The notes below the pieces were generated by a model that was not told where the DNA came from, did no database searches, and saw only the letters and a list, made by a program, of their open reading frames with translations. Shown one piece after another: positions 9,123-18,875 of a stretch of DNA of 64,000 nt. Both the position numbers and the translations under genes were made by a program. The DNA lies in NCBI RefSeq assembly GCF_010731115.1, contig NZ_AP022616.1:62001-126000 (forward strand). Direction: 5' to 3'. This DNA comes from Mycolicibacterium phocaicum (GTDB taxonomy: Bacteria > Actinomycetota > Actinomycetes > Mycobacteriales > Mycobacteriaceae). Each line of letters begins with the position of its first letter. Positions within the stretch are counted from its first letter, which is position 1.

Positions 9123-10312
9123 CTCGTCTCGCCCAGACCGCCGGCCTCACCGAGGTGCAGCGCGAAATCGTCGCCACCGTGCGGCAATTCGTCGACCGGG
9201 AGATCATTCCCGCGGCCCAGGAGCTCGAGCACTCGGACTCCTACCCGCAGGCCATCGTCGATCAGATGAAAGACATGGGCCTGTTCGGCCTGATGATCCC
9301 GCAGGAGTACGGCGGGCTCGGTGAGTCGCTGCTTACGTACGCGCTGTGCGTCGAGGAACTGGCCCGCGGCTGGATGAGCATCTCGGGCGTCATCAACACC
9401 CACTTCATCGTCGCGTACATGATCCGCCAGCACGGCACCGACGAGCAGAAGCAGCGTTACCTGCCCCGCATGGCGACCGGCGAGGTGCGCGGCGCCTTCT
9501 CGATGTCCGAGCCGGAGCTGGGTTCCGATGTCGCGGCGATCCGCACCAGGGGTGTCCGGGATGCCGACGGTGGCTACACCATCACCGGGCAGAAGATGTG
9601 GCTGACCAACGGTGGCAGCTCGACTCTGGTTGCGGCGCTGGTGAAAACCGATGAGGGCGCGGACAAGCCGCACCGCAACCTGACCGCGTTCCTGGTCGAG
9701 AAGCCGACCGGCTTCGGCGAGGTCAAACCCGGCCTGACCATCCCGGGCAAGATCGACAAGCTGGGCTACAAGGGCATCGACACCACCGAGCTCATCTTCG
9801 ACGGCTACCGCGCCGGCGCGGACGACGTACTCGGCGGCAAGCCGGGTGCGGGCTTCTTCCAGATGATGGACGGTATCGAGGTCGGCCGGGTCAACGTGTC
9901 GGCGCGGGCCTGTGGTGTCGGTATCCGCGCCTTCGAATTGGCGGTGCGGTACGCCCAGCAGCGGGAGACGTTCGGCAAGCCGATCGCCGACCACCAGGCC
10001 ATCGCCTTCCAGCTCGCCGAGATGGCCACGAAAGTCGAGGCGGCGCATCTGATGATGGTCAATGCGGCGCGGCTCAAAGACTCGGGGGAGCGCAACGACG
10101 TCGCGGCAGGCATGGCGAAATACCTTGCCAGCGAGTTCTGTTCGGAGGTCACCCAGCAGAGCTTCCGGATCCATGGTGGCTACGGCTACTCGAAGGAGTA
10201 CGAGATCGAACGGCTGATGCGGGACGCGCCGTTCCTGCTGATCGGCGAGGGCACCAGCGAAATCCAGAAGACCATCATCAGCAAGAGCCTGCTCAATGAA
10301 TACCGCATCTGA
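9119..10312 (+). CDS. Acyl-CoA dehydrogenase
   Basis: The 397-residue acyl-CoA dehydrogenase begins at GTG 9119 inside the thiolase stop (GTGA). Visible family motifs include GLFGLMIPQEYGGLG, AFSMSEPELGSDVAAIRT, GQKMWLTNGG, RETFGKPIADHQAIAFQLAEM and the C-terminal FRIHGGYGYSKEYEIERLMRD, followed by GEGTSEIQ with the catalytic Glu. It differs clearly from the dehydrogenase at 5.8-7.0 kb, so the cluster carries two non-identical enzymes and may act on different acyl-CoAs or sequential intermediates. Its 3' end overlaps the GntR gene by 17 bases. Confidence 0.93.
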
Positions 10313-10979
10313 ACCCGAATTCGCCGCGCCCGCACAGCTTTCGCACGACGTGGCGCGTTACGTCCGCCGCCGGATCTTCAACGGCACCTTCCCGGCGGGG
10401 GAGTATCTGCGGCTCGACCAGCTGGCCACCGAGCTGGGTGTCAGCGTCACCCCGGTCCGGGAGGCGCTGCTGAACCTGCGGGCCGAGGGGCTGTTGGTGC
10501 AGCACCCGCGACGCGGCTTCATGGTCCTGGAGGTCACCGCCCGCGATGTCTCCGATGTGGCCATGGTGCAGGCGTTCGTCGGCGGGGAACTCGCGGCCCG
10601 CGCCGCCGAGAACATCACCGCGGCCCAGGTTTCGGAACTCACCCGGATTCAAGACGCGCTTGAGCAGGCCTACCAGCACACCGATGTCGACCGCATGGTG
10701 CAGCTCAACCACGAGTTCCATCGGCTGATCAACGTCGTCGCCGACTCACCCAAGCTGACCCAATTCATGTCCGGCATAACCCGTTACGCGCCTGAAGCCG
10801 TGTTCCCGACACTGGAGGGCTGGCCGGATCTGTCGATCCGGGACCACCGCCGGGTGATCGCCGCACTGCAGGCCGGCGACGGTGAAGCGGCCCGAACGGC
10901 GATGGCCGAACACTTCGAGGTCGGGGTGGCCCCGCTGACCGAGCACCTCTGCGCACGCGGGGTCATCCGCGAGGGCTGA
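10296..10979 (+). CDS. GntR-family (FadR/FCD) transcriptional regulator
   Basis: The 227-residue regulator has an N-terminal winged helix (about 12-75, with LDQLATELGVSVTPVREALLNLRAEGLL) and an all-helical FCD ligand domain. The metal or ligand histidines appear in NHEFHRLI and DHRRVIAALQ. FCD-type GntR proteins sense acyl-CoAs or organic acids. Because the gene overlaps the preceding dehydrogenase by 17 bases, it is co-transcribed with the operon and probably autoregulates it. The AT-rich repeat at 7089-7104 is a possible operator. Confidence 0.92.
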   Translation: MNTASEPEFAAPAQLSHDVARYVRRRIFNGTFPAGEYLRLDQLATELGVSVTPVREALLNLRAEGLLVQHPRRGFMVLEVTARDVSDVAMVQAFVGGELAARAAENITAAQVSELTRIQDALEQAYQHTDVDRMVQLNHEFHRLINVVADSPKLTQFMSGITRYAPEAVFPTLEGWPDLSIRDHRRVIAALQAGDGEAARTAMAEHFEVGVAPLTEHLCARGVIREG

Positions 10980-11132
10980 AGTCCGGTGAGCCGGTGTCGC
11001 GCGGGGGTACGGTCTGTGTGAATCTGTGAATCGTGCAAGGAAAACGGCGCTGTGGCCAGATCCCGTTCCTTGGCGTCGGTTCGCCGCAATGATGTGCCCA
11101 CACCCGTTCGTTGCCGACCGTTGGAGAGCAGC

Positions 11133-12476
11133 ATGACCGCACTGACCGAGGACACGCCGACGCCGTCGGGCCGCGCCGCGACCCGGCGCGCCATCTGGAA
11201 CACCATCCGGGGATCGTCGGGCAACCTCGTCGAGTGGTACGACGTCTACGTCTACACCGTCTTCGCCACGTACTTCGAAAACCAGTTCTTCGACAAGGCC
11301 GACCAGAATTCGACGATCTACGTGTACGCGATCTTCGCGGTCACGTTCGTCACCCGGCCCATCGGATCGTGGTTCTTCGGCCGCTTCGCCGACCGCCGGG
11401 GCCGCCGCGCCGCACTGATGGTCAGCGTTTCGCTGATGGCCGCCTGCTCGATGGTGATCGCCCTGGTTCCCTCGCGGGCGAGCATCGGCGTCGCCGCACC
11501 GATCATCCTGATCATCTGCCGGCTGGTGCAGGGGTTCGCCACCGGCGGTGAGTACGGCACGTCGGCGACCTACATGTCGGAGGCGGCGACCAGGGAACGC
11601 CGTGGGTTCTTCTCCTCGTTCCAGTACGTCACCCTGGTCGGTGGGCACGTGCTGGCCCAATTCACCTTGCTCATCATCCTCACGGCGCTGAGCACCGCGC
11701 AGGTGAGCGAATTCGGTTGGCGCATAGGCTTTGCGGTCGGCGGTGTCGCGGCGGTGGTGGTGTTCTGGCTGCGCCGCAGCATGGACGAGTCGCTGTCCAA
11801 GGAGACCCTCGAGGCGATTCAGGAGGGCAAGGAGCCCCATGCCGGTTCGATATGGGTGCTGTTCTCGCGCTATTGGAAGCCGTTGCTGCTGTGCTTCCTG
11901 ATCACGCTCGGTGGCACCGTCGCGTTCTACACGTACAGTGTCAACGCGCCGGCGATGGTCAAGGCGACCTACAAGAACCAACCCATGACCGCGACCTGGA
12001 TCAACCTGCTCGGACTGATCTTCCTGATGCTGATCCAGCCGATCGGCGGAATGATCAGCGACCGGATAGGCCGCAAGCCCCTACTGCTGTGGTTCGGCTT
12101 CGGCGGGCTGGTCTACACGTACGTCCTCATCACCTATCTGCCGCAGACGCACTCGCCGATCATGTCGTTCCTGCTGGTTGCCGTCGCATACGTCATCCTC
12201 ACGGGATACACCTCGATCAATGCGCTGGTGAAGTCCGAACTGTTCCCGGCCCACGTGCGGGCCCTCGGCGTCGGCGTCGGCTACGCGCTGGCCAATTCGA
12301 TTTTCGGCGGTACCGCACCGCTGATCTACCAGGCCCTCAAGGCCCGGGGCGACGTGCCGCTGTTCATCGCCTACGTCACCGTCTGTATCGCGGCGTCGCT
12401 GCTGGTGTACCTGTTCTTCTTGAAGAACAAGTCCGACACCTACCTCGACCGCGAGCAGGGCAGCGCCTACCGCTGA
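11133..12476 (+). CDS. MHS-family (KgtP/ShiA-like) MFS transporter
   Basis: The 447-residue protein has about 12 membrane helices and the metabolite:H+ symporter signature. GNLVEWYDVYVY lies in helix 1, RPIGSWFFGRFADRRGRR in the 2-3 loop, GFATGGEYGTSATYM in helix 5, and DRIGRKPLL in the second-half loop. The family imports carboxylates such as 2-oxoglutarate, shikimate or aromatic acids with protons. ATG 11133 follows GGAGAG by five bases. It lies 153 bases after the GntR gene in the same orientation, so its substrate may feed the adjacent acyl-CoA pathway. The exact substrate cannot be deduced. Confidence 0.9.
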   Translation: MTALTEDTPTPSGRAATRRAIWNTIRGSSGNLVEWYDVYVYTVFATYFENQFFDKADQNSTIYVYAIFAVTFVTRPIGSWFFGRFADRRGRRAALMVSVSLMAACSMVIALVPSRASIGVAAPIILIICRLVQGFATGGEYGTSATYMSEAATRERRGFFSSFQYVTLVGGHVLAQFTLLIILTALSTAQVSEFGWRIGFAVGGVAAVVVFWLRRSMDESLSKETLEAIQEGKEPHAGSIWVLFSRYWKPLLLCFLITLGGTVAFYTYSVNAPAMVKATYKNQPMTATWINLLGLIFLMLIQPIGGMISDRIGRKPLLLWFGFGGLVYTYVLITYLPQTHSPIMSFLLVAVAYVILTGYTSINALVKSELFPAHVRALGVGVGYALANSIFGGTAPLIYQALKARGDVPLFIAYVTVCIAASLLVYLFFLKNKSDTYLDREQGSAYR

Positions 12477-12593
12477 GAGTTCGACGGCTTGCGTGATCTC
12501 CGGATCAGCCCAGCGGATCGAACCGGAAGACCGCGAGTCTGCCTGCCAGCGAATCGAATTCATCGGGCGTGCCCTCGGTGACCATGCTGCGGG

Positions 12594-14240
12594 CTAGTCC
12601 TGGAGCGCCTGCTCCTTGGCCCAGCGGTAGTCGGCCTTGCCCGCGGGGCTGCGGACGATGGTCGGCCGGAAGACGACCGCCTTGGGCAGCTTGTAGCGGG
12701 CGATGGACTCCGAGGCGTGCTTGATGAGTTCGGCGGCGTCGGCCTCGGCGCCGTCGGCCAGCGCCACGACGGCGACGACCTCGTTGCCCCAGCGCTCGCT
12801 CGGGCGTCCGGCGACGACGACGTCGACCACGGAAGGGTGCGAGGCGATGGCGGATTCGACCTCTTCGGCGAAGATCTTCTCGCCGCCGGAGTTGATGGTC
12901 ACCGAGTCGCGGCCGAGCAGCTCGACGGTGCCACCCTCCAGCAGCCGGGCCCGGTCGCCCGGCACCGCGTAGCGGATGCCGTCGATCACCGGGAACGTCT
13001 TGGCCGTCTTGGCCGCGTCGCCCTTGTATCCGAGCGGCACGTAACCCTCCTGGGCCAGCCAGCCGTTGCCCTCGTGGCCCGGAGCCAGCAGCGCGGAGAA
13101 GTCCTCCGAGACGATCCGGGTGGCCGGGCCGGCGGTGAAGGTGCCGCTGGACACGTTGGCCTTGGTCGACACGTGCGACATCTGCGCGCCGGTCTCCGAC
13201 GAACCCACGCCGTCGATCACCATCGCGTTGGGCAGAGCGGCGACGAGCCGGCCCTTCACGGCCGGGGTGAACAGCGCGCCACCGTTGGCGACGATGACCA
13301 GCGAGGTCGGGTCGTGGCTGCCGTCGGCGATCGCCTCTTCGATCGCGGTGACCAGCGGCCGGGCCATGGCGTCACCGACGACCGTCGCGATGGCGATCTT
13401 CTCGCGCGCGATGGTCTCGACGATCTCCTTGGCGTTGAAGCCCTCGACATCCTTGGCGAACACGATGGTCTGGCCGTTGTTGATGCCGGTCATCACGCCC
13501 CACTGCGCGGCGCCGTGCATCAGCGGCGGCAGGATCATCATCCGCATCTCGCCGGCGGCCGAGGCCCGGTCGACGATCTCCTGGGCCGACTGCGCCGGCT
13601 CGCCCGTCATCGCGTTGCGGCCGCCGAACGAGGCCATGAAGATGTCGTGCTGGCGCCACAGCACGCCCTTGGGCATACCGGTGGTGCCCCCGGTGTACAG
13701 CACGTAGAGGTCGTCGGGCGACGGCGTCACCGGCGGCGGCGGGACATCGGTGGTCACGATGGTCTCGTAGTCGACGGCACCCGGCAGCAGCTCGTTGCCC
13801 GAGCTGTCGGCGATCTGGATCAGTACCTTGAGGTTCGGCAGCTCTGGCAGCACCTCGGCCAGCGTCGGAGCGAACGCGGCGTGGTAGATCAGGGCGGAGG
13901 CACCCGCGTCGTTCAGCAGGTACTGCAGCTCGGCCTTGACGTAGCGGTAGTTGACGTTGAACGGTGCCACCCGGGCCCGGAAGGCGCCGAGCAGCGATTC
14001 GACGAACTCGGGGCCGTTGTAGGCGTAGATGCCGACCAGGTCCTGCCCGACTTCGTGGCCGGCCAGCTGATCGCGCTCGGTGTGCACGCCCAGGCCCTGT
14101 GCGTGCAGGTAGGCGGCGAGCCGGTTGGCGCGGGTGACGACCTCGGCGTAGGTGAAGCGGCGATCGCCCTGAATGATCAGGGTCCGGTCCGGGATGGCTG
14201 CAGCGACGGCGTCGGTGACGTCGGAAACCGTGAACAGCAC
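12594..14240 (-). CDS. Acyl-CoA synthetase (FadD family)
   Basis: The 548-residue adenylate-forming ligase has the P-loop motif LYTGGTTGMPKGVLW, GVGSSETGA, GDRARLLEGG for ribose contact, NSGGEKIF for the hinge, and the C-terminal lysine motif SPAGKADYRW. The C-terminal PAGKxDYRWAKEQ and the central region resemble mycobacterial FadD19-type synthetases that activate steroid side chains or other carboxylic acids. GTG 14240 is chosen because AGGAG lies four bases upstream and the protein then begins right before the first conserved block. The gene is convergent with the MHS transporter and probably activates the acid that is imported. The substrate is unknown. Confidence 0.92.
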   Translation of the reverse strand: MLFTVSDVTDAVAAAIPDRTLIIQGDRRFTYAEVVTRANRLAAYLHAQGLGVHTERDQLAGHEVGQDLVGIYAYNGPEFVESLLGAFRARVAPFNVNYRYVKAELQYLLNDAGASALIYHAAFAPTLAEVLPELPNLKVLIQIADSSGNELLPGAVDYETIVTTDVPPPPVTPSPDDLYVLYTGGTTGMPKGVLWRQHDIFMASFGGRNAMTGEPAQSAQEIVDRASAAGEMRMMILPPLMHGAAQWGVMTGINNGQTIVFAKDVEGFNAKEIVETIAREKIAIATVVGDAMARPLVTAIEEAIADGSHDPTSLVIVANGGALFTPAVKGRLVAALPNAMVIDGVGSSETGAQMSHVSTKANVSSGTFTAGPATRIVSEDFSALLAPGHEGNGWLAQEGYVPLGYKGDAAKTAKTFPVIDGIRYAVPGDRARLLEGGTVELLGRDSVTINSGGEKIFAEEVESAIASHPSVVDVVVAGRPSERWGNEVVAVVALADGAEADAAELIKHASESIARYKLPKAVVFRPTIVRSPAGKADYRWAKEQALQD

Positions 14241-14433
14241 GTTTCTCCTAAAGCTGGTCGGGCAACAACTGGACATCTGTCCATACAGGAATTTAGTACC
14301 ACGGAGTGAGGGGCGTCTCTTTTGGTACCACCCTGTGCGGTGCCGACAGCGGTGTGCGTCCACTGTGCGGACGGTTGTGTAGACGGTCGTTGCCCGCCGG
14401 CCCGACGGTCAGCTGTTCACCTGGCGTGCCCGC

Positions 14434-14625
14434 TCAGCAGCAGCGGCCCTGCGGGTTGCGATCCGCGGCGCGGTGCCGCGCCTTCCAGTACTCGCGCTCG
14501 GTCAGCGCCGGCTCGCCGGTGTGGCTGCGACGGTGGTGGTCCAGATACCGGGCGTAGTGGTTGTCGCCCATCAGTGATGACCAGTACCAACTGATCTGGC
14601 GTGCGAGTCGGGCAGCGCGTCCCAT
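14434..14625 (-). CDS. YbdD/YjiX-family small protein
   Basis: This 63-residue protein starts inside the 3' end of cstA, overlapping it by 55 bases in another frame, behind a strong AAGGAGGTG ribosome-binding site. It has the conserved YbdD signature GDNHYARYLDHHRRSHTGEP and a C-terminal EREYWKARHRAADRNPQGRCC-type end with a terminal Cys pair. In enterobacteria the homologue ybdD follows cstA and is needed for pyruvate uptake together with CstA-type carriers. The same pairing here supports that partnership. Confidence 0.85.
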   Translation of the reverse strand: MGRAARLARQISWYWSSLMGDNHYARYLDHHRRSHTGEPALTEREYWKARHRAADRNPQGRCC

Positions 14626-16853
14626 TGCTTCTGCACCTCCTTCTCGATGTCGGTGGCGAAGAGGCCGCGCGGGGCGAACCGCCGCGACGGCACCGCCTCG
14701 TCGTCGGTGAGGGGCCGGCCGCCGCCGCGGATGGCCTGGATGGCGACGACGATGCCGACGACCACGACGATCACCACCAGCAGCGCGAACACGATGGACA
14801 GCGTGCCCTGAATGAAGGTGTTCCGGATGACGGCGTCGATCTGGTCGGGGTTCTTCGCGGAGCCGAAGCTCGTCTTGCCGGCCGCCTCGGCCGCCACATA
14901 CTGCGAATGCTGTTGCCAGTAACCGATTTTGGGGTCGTGGGAGAAGATCTTCTGCCACGACGCGGTGAGGGTGACCAGGGCGTCCCAGAACAGTGGCAGC
15001 CCGGGAATCCAGGCCCATTTCAGCAGGCCCTTCTTGATCACCACGACGGTGACGACCGTCAGTGCGATGGCGGCGAGCAGCTGGTTGGCGATACCGAACA
15101 ACGGGAACAGCGTGTTGATGCCGCCGAGGGGATCGGTGACGCCCATCAGCAGGATGCTGCCCCAGCCCGCGACGACCAGGAGGCTGCAGCTCCACGCGCC
15201 GATCCGCCAGCTGGGATCGCGCAGCTTCCGCAGGGGCCCCCCGAGATTGCCCAGGGCATCGGACAGCATGAAGCGTGCGACGCGGGTGCCGGCATCGACG
15301 GTGGTCAGGATGAACAGGGCCTCGAACATGATCGCGAAGTGGTACCAGAAGGCCTTCATGCTCGACCCGCCGAACACCTGGTGCAGTACTTCCGACATGC
15401 CCAGCGCCAGCGTCGGTGCGCCGCCGGTACGCGAAACCACCGAGTGCTCACCGACATCGGTGGCGGCAGTGGTGATCTCTTGTGCGGTGATCGGGGCTCC
15501 CGAGAGGCCCAACCCGTTGGCGTAGGTCGCGGCGGTTGCCGCGGTGGGGCCGGTCGCCGCCCCGGGGGAGTTGATGACGAAGTACAGGTGCTGGTTGATG
15601 ATCGCCGCGGTGATCAGCGCCATGATCGCGACGAACGACTCGGTCAGCATGCCGCCGTAGCCGATGAGCCGCGTCTGCCCTTCCTTCTCCAGCAGCTTCG
15701 GCGTCGTGCCCGAGGAGATCAGGGAGTGGAAGCCGGACAGCGCGCCGCACGCGATGGTGATGAACAGGAACGGGAACAGCGCGCCGGCGAACACCGGACC
15801 GTCGGCCCGGGTGGCGAACTGCGACACCGCGGGAGCCGACATGACCGGGTGGGCGATCAGGATGCCGACGGCCAGCAGCGAGATGGTGCCGACCTTCATG
15901 AACGTCGACAGGTAGTCGCGCGGCGCGAGCAGCAGCCACACCGGCAGCACCGACGCGGCCAGGCCGTAGACGATGATGCACCACGACAACGTCACCTTGG
16001 ACAGCGTGAACCAGTCTGCACCCCAGGAGGTTTCGGCGACCCAACCGCCCGAGACCACCGCGAGCAGCAGCAGCGCGACGCCGATGAGTGTCACCTCGGA
16101 CACCCGGCCGGGCCGCAGGTACCGCAGGTACAGCCCCATGAAGATCGCGATCGGAATGGTCATCGCGATGGAGAACACGCCCCACGGGCTTTCCGCGAGC
16201 GCGTTGACCACGACGAGAGCCAGCACAGCCAGCAGGATCACCATGATCACCAGCACCGCGACGATCGCGGCGATACCGCCGATGGGCCCGAGCTCGTCGC
16301 GCGCCATCTGGCCGAGCGAGCGGCCGCGCCGCCGCGTCGAGATGACCAGCACCAGGTAGTCCTGCACGCAACCGGCGACGACCGCGCCGATGATGATCCA
16401 GATGGTGCCCGGCAGGTAGCCCATCTGCATGGCCAGCACAGGGCCGACCAGGGGGCCGGCGCCGGCGATGGCCGCGAAATGGTGACCGAACAGCACCCGG
16501 CGGTCGGTCGGCATGTAGTCGGTGTCGTTCTCGAGGAGCTCGGCCGGGGTCGCGTGATCGTCGCGGGGTTTGACGATCTTCATCTCGATCAGCCGCGCGT
16601 AGAACCGGTATCCGATGACATACGTACAGATCGCGGCGATGACGAACCACACCGCGTTGACCGTCTCGCCACGCGCGAGGGCGATTACGGCCCACGCCAC
16701 GGCGGCGACCACGGCGATGACGCCGAAGATCACCCGATGTCGGGTGGTGATGGGCGAGCGGTCGATGATCGCGACCGGTGGCAGGTCCGGGTCGGTACGC
16801 ACATAGGTGACGTCCCCGACGGATTCGCCGGGGTGCGCGGTGGCTTGCGACAT
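14571..16853 (-). CDS. cstA: Carbon starvation protein CstA (pyruvate/peptide transporter family)
   Basis: The roughly 760-residue polytopic membrane protein has the CstA N-terminal block FYARLIEMKIVKPRDD (around residue 85), ending in DDHATPAELLENDTDYMPTD. It continues with HHFAAIAGAGPLVGPVLA, PGTIWIIIGAV and many hydrophobic helices, plus TTVDAGTRVARFML near residue 520. Members take up pyruvate or peptides during carbon limitation. ATG 16853 is preceded by AGGA; another ATG at 16862 is possible. The gene follows ligB, as in M. tuberculosis Rv3062-Rv3063, and overlaps a YbdD-type partner gene. Confidence 0.93.
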   Translation of the reverse strand: MSQATAHPGESVGDVTYVRTDPDLPPVAIIDRSPITTRHRVIFGVIAVVAAVAWAVIALARGETVNAVWFVIAAICTYVIGYRFYARLIEMKIVKPRDDHATPAELLENDTDYMPTDRRVLFGHHFAAIAGAGPLVGPVLAMQMGYLPGTIWIIIGAVVAGCVQDYLVLVISTRRRGRSLGQMARDELGPIGGIAAIVAVLVIMVILLAVLALVVVNALAESPWGVFSIAMTIPIAIFMGLYLRYLRPGRVSEVTLIGVALLLLAVVSGGWVAETSWGADWFTLSKVTLSWCIIVYGLAASVLPVWLLLAPRDYLSTFMKVGTISLLAVGILIAHPVMSAPAVSQFATRADGPVFAGALFPFLFITIACGALSGFHSLISSGTTPKLLEKEGQTRLIGYGGMLTESFVAIMALITAAIINQHLYFVINSPGAATGPTAATAATYANGLGLSGAPITAQEITTAATDVGEHSVVSRTGGAPTLALGMSEVLHQVFGGSSMKAFWYHFAIMFEALFILTTVDAGTRVARFMLSDALGNLGGPLRKLRDPSWRIGAWSCSLLVVAGWGSILLMGVTDPLGGINTLFPLFGIANQLLAAIALTVVTVVVIKKGLLKWAWIPGLPLFWDALVTLTASWQKIFSHDPKIGYWQQHSQYVAAEAAGKTSFGSAKNPDQIDAVIRNTFIQGTLSIVFALLVVIVVVVGIVVAIQAIRGGGRPLTDDEAVPSRRFAPRGLFATDIEKEVQKQWDALPDSHARSVGTGHH

Positions 16854-16898
16854 GCCCCACATCCTGTCATCGGTTGGCCCCGGATCGCGGGGTAACAC

Positions 16899-18425
16899 TC
16901 AGCGTTCGTACAGCGACCGGACGGAGTCGATGGTGTCGGCTTCTTCCGGCCGCTTGTCGTCGCGGTAGCGCAGCACCCGGGCGAACCGCAGCGCCATCTT
17001 GCCGGGATAGCGGCTGGACCCCTGCACGCCGTCGAACGCGATCTCGACGACCTGCTCCGGGCGCAGCCGCACGACGTAACCGTCCATCGGGCCGTCGGCC
17101 AGTTCGGTGAATCGCGCGGTCTGCCAGTCCAGCATCGCGTCGGTCATTCCCTTGAAGGTCTTGCCCAGCATGACGTAACCACCGGTGGCCGGATCACGCG
17201 CTCCCAGATGGATGTTCGACAGCTTGCCCGTACGCCGTCCGGAACCCCACTCGACCGCGAGCACCACCAGATCGAGCGTGTGCACCGGCTTGGCCTTCAG
17301 CCAACCGGCCCCGCGCCGCCCCGCCTCGTAAGGCGATGCCGGGTGCTTGGCCATCACGCCTTCGTGGCCCGCGGCCAGCGTGTCGTCCAGGAACCGCTGG
17401 GCGACAGCCGAATCGGAGGTGACGCAGCGCCGGACCCGCAGCGGTTCGGGAACGACCTCGTCGAGCACGTGGCGGCGGCGCTCGGCCGGCTGGTCCAGCA
17501 GGTCCGTGCCGTCGCGGTGCAGGATGTCGAAGAAGTACACCGAAAGGGGTTGCGCCCCATCATCGGCGCGTTTGCCGATGCGGGAGGACGTGACCTGGAA
17601 CCGGTGCGGGCGGCCGTCGGGGCGCATGGCCAGGGCCTCGGCATCGGCGATCAGGTCCGTCACGGGCAGGGCCAGTACCGCGGTCACCACATCGGGTACG
17701 CGCGCGGTGATGTCGTCGAGGCTGCGGGTGTAGACCGACACGTCGGTGCCGGACCGATGTATCTGCAGCCGGACGCCGTCGAGCTTCGTCTCGAATATCG
17801 CCGTGCCACCGAGCTTTTCGAGGGCATCGCCGACATCGGTGGCGGTCTGGGCCAGCATCGGGCTCACCGGGCGGCCCACGGTGAGGGTGAAGCGCTGCAG
17901 GCCCGCGGCGCCGTCGGACAGCACGGCGGCGGCGACCGTGGCCAGGTCGCCGCCGAGCATCGCGGCACGGCGCACTTCCGCGGCGGCGATGCCGGCGGCC
18001 TTCGCCACGGCGTCGGCCATGACCCCGGCCAGCGCGCCCTGACGCAGCCCGCCACTGAGCAGCCCACGCAGGAAGGTCTGCTCGACCTCGGTGGCCGCCC
18101 CGAACAAGCCACCGAGCAGCGCGGTGCGCGCGGCCCCCGAACCCGGGCCGGCGACCGCCTTGATGGCCGTCAGCGTGGCGTCGACCTCGATGACCGTCAG
18201 CGTCGAATCGCCTGCGGCCGGCGGCGGCAGCGCGCGCAGCGCCGCCCAGCCGACCCCGATCTGCCGCTGCGGCAGCTCACCGGACAGCCAATGCACCACC
18301 ATGGCGACGGTGGCCGGATCATCGGCCGTGGTCCCGAGGAGAGCTGCGATGCGGGCGATCTTCGCGGACCGGGCAGACACCGCACCGACTTCGGCCGAGG
18401 CCGTGGCGACGTCGGAGAGCAGCAT
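16899..18425 (-). CDS. ligB: ATP-dependent DNA ligase LigB
   Basis: The 508-residue length and layout match M. tuberculosis LigB (Rv3062). A helical N-terminal DNA-binding domain (residues about 1-190) is followed by the nucleotidyltransferase domain with the adenylated Lys214 in ETKLDGVR (KxDG motif I), then motif [12 protein letters not shown] and motif V GWLKAKP. A C-terminal OB domain ends near [16 protein letters not shown]. It seals nicks using ATP. The start ATG at 18425 fits the first conserved helix. It precedes cstA on the same strand with a 45-base gap, though no functional link is known. Confidence 0.95.
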   Translation of the reverse strand: MLLSDVATASAEVGAVSARSAKIARIAALLGTTADDPATVAMVVHWLSGELPQRQIGVGWAALRALPPPAAGDSTLTVIEVDATLTAIKAVAGPGSGAARTALLGGLFGAATEVEQTFLRGLLSGGLRQGALAGVMADAVAKAAGIAAAEVRRAAMLGGDLATVAAAVLSDGAAGLQRFTLTVGRPVSPMLAQTATDVGDALEKLGGTAIFETKLDGVRLQIHRSGTDVSVYTRSLDDITARVPDVVTAVLALPVTDLIADAEALAMRPDGRPHRFQVTSSRIGKRADDGAQPLSVYFFDILHRDGTDLLDQPAERRRHVLDEVVPEPLRVRRCVTSDSAVAQRFLDDTLAAGHEGVMAKHPASPYEAGRRGAGWLKAKPVHTLDLVVLAVEWGSGRRTGKLSNIHLGARDPATGGYVMLGKTFKGMTDAMLDWQTARFTELADGPMDGYVVRLRPEQVVEIAFDGVQGSSRYPGKMALRFARVLRYRDDKRPEEADTIDSVRSLYER

Positions 18426-18457
18426 GACCCCAGCTTGGCATGGGGCACCGACAAAGT

Positions 18458-18820
18458 TCAGTCGCTGCCGAGTAGCGCACGCAGGACGGCGGCCTCCGCC
18501 TCGACCTGCGCGGCCCGGTCGTCGCGGCCGGCCGACCGTAGCTGTCCGGCCGCAGCTCGACGCTCGTCTGCCTCGGTGCCGATCAGTTCCCGGATCTGGT
18601 CCTCGGTGAGTCGTCGGCGGGCGACCTCGGCGGCGCCGAGACCGTGGGCGCTGTCGGCGATGGCGCCGGCCCGCGGCAGGGGTACGTCCGGGGTCTCGGC
18701 GTTGTCGATGGCGCTGAGTGCGCTGCGGAGCGCCGCGACCGCAACGTCGTCCTTGGCCTTGCGCGCCGCGATGAGCCGGGACCGGAGGCCGGCGCGCCAC
18801 TGTTGGGCGGGTTCGGTCAT
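18458..18820 (-). CDS. GatB/YqeY-domain protein
   Basis: The 120-residue protein has the YqeY layout: an amphipathic N-terminal helix ([20 protein letters not shown]), [17 protein letters not shown], and a helical second half with [21 protein letters not shown]. YqeY resembles the tail domain of the amidotransferase subunit GatB and can bind tRNA, but its cellular role is not settled. This member is shorter than the roughly 150-residue type. It lies 33 bases upstream of ligB on the same strand, so the two may be co-transcribed. Confidence 0.75.
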   Translation of the reverse strand: MTEPAQQWRAGLRSRLIAARKAKDDVAVAALRSALSAIDNAETPDVPLPRAGAIADSAHGLGAAEVARRRLTEDQIRELIGTEADERRAAAGQLRSAGRDDRAAQVEAEAAVLRALLGSD

Positions 18821-18875
18821 CCGGTCACTGTAGTGAAGCGGATCCGGCTCGCCAACTGAACATTTCGGATGCCGG

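Noticed and set aside
12506..12585. 26-residue frame (MVTEGTPDEFDSLAGRLAVF...) after fadD on the minus strand
   Set aside because: No ribosome-binding site and no recognisable family; too short to support on its own, though close relatives could be checked for conservation.
14601..16895. A 764-codon frame antisense to cstA, and a 530-codon frame antisense to fadD
   Set aside because: Composition is Arg/Asp/Gly-rich without domains, and both lie fully opposite clear membrane-protein or ligase genes.
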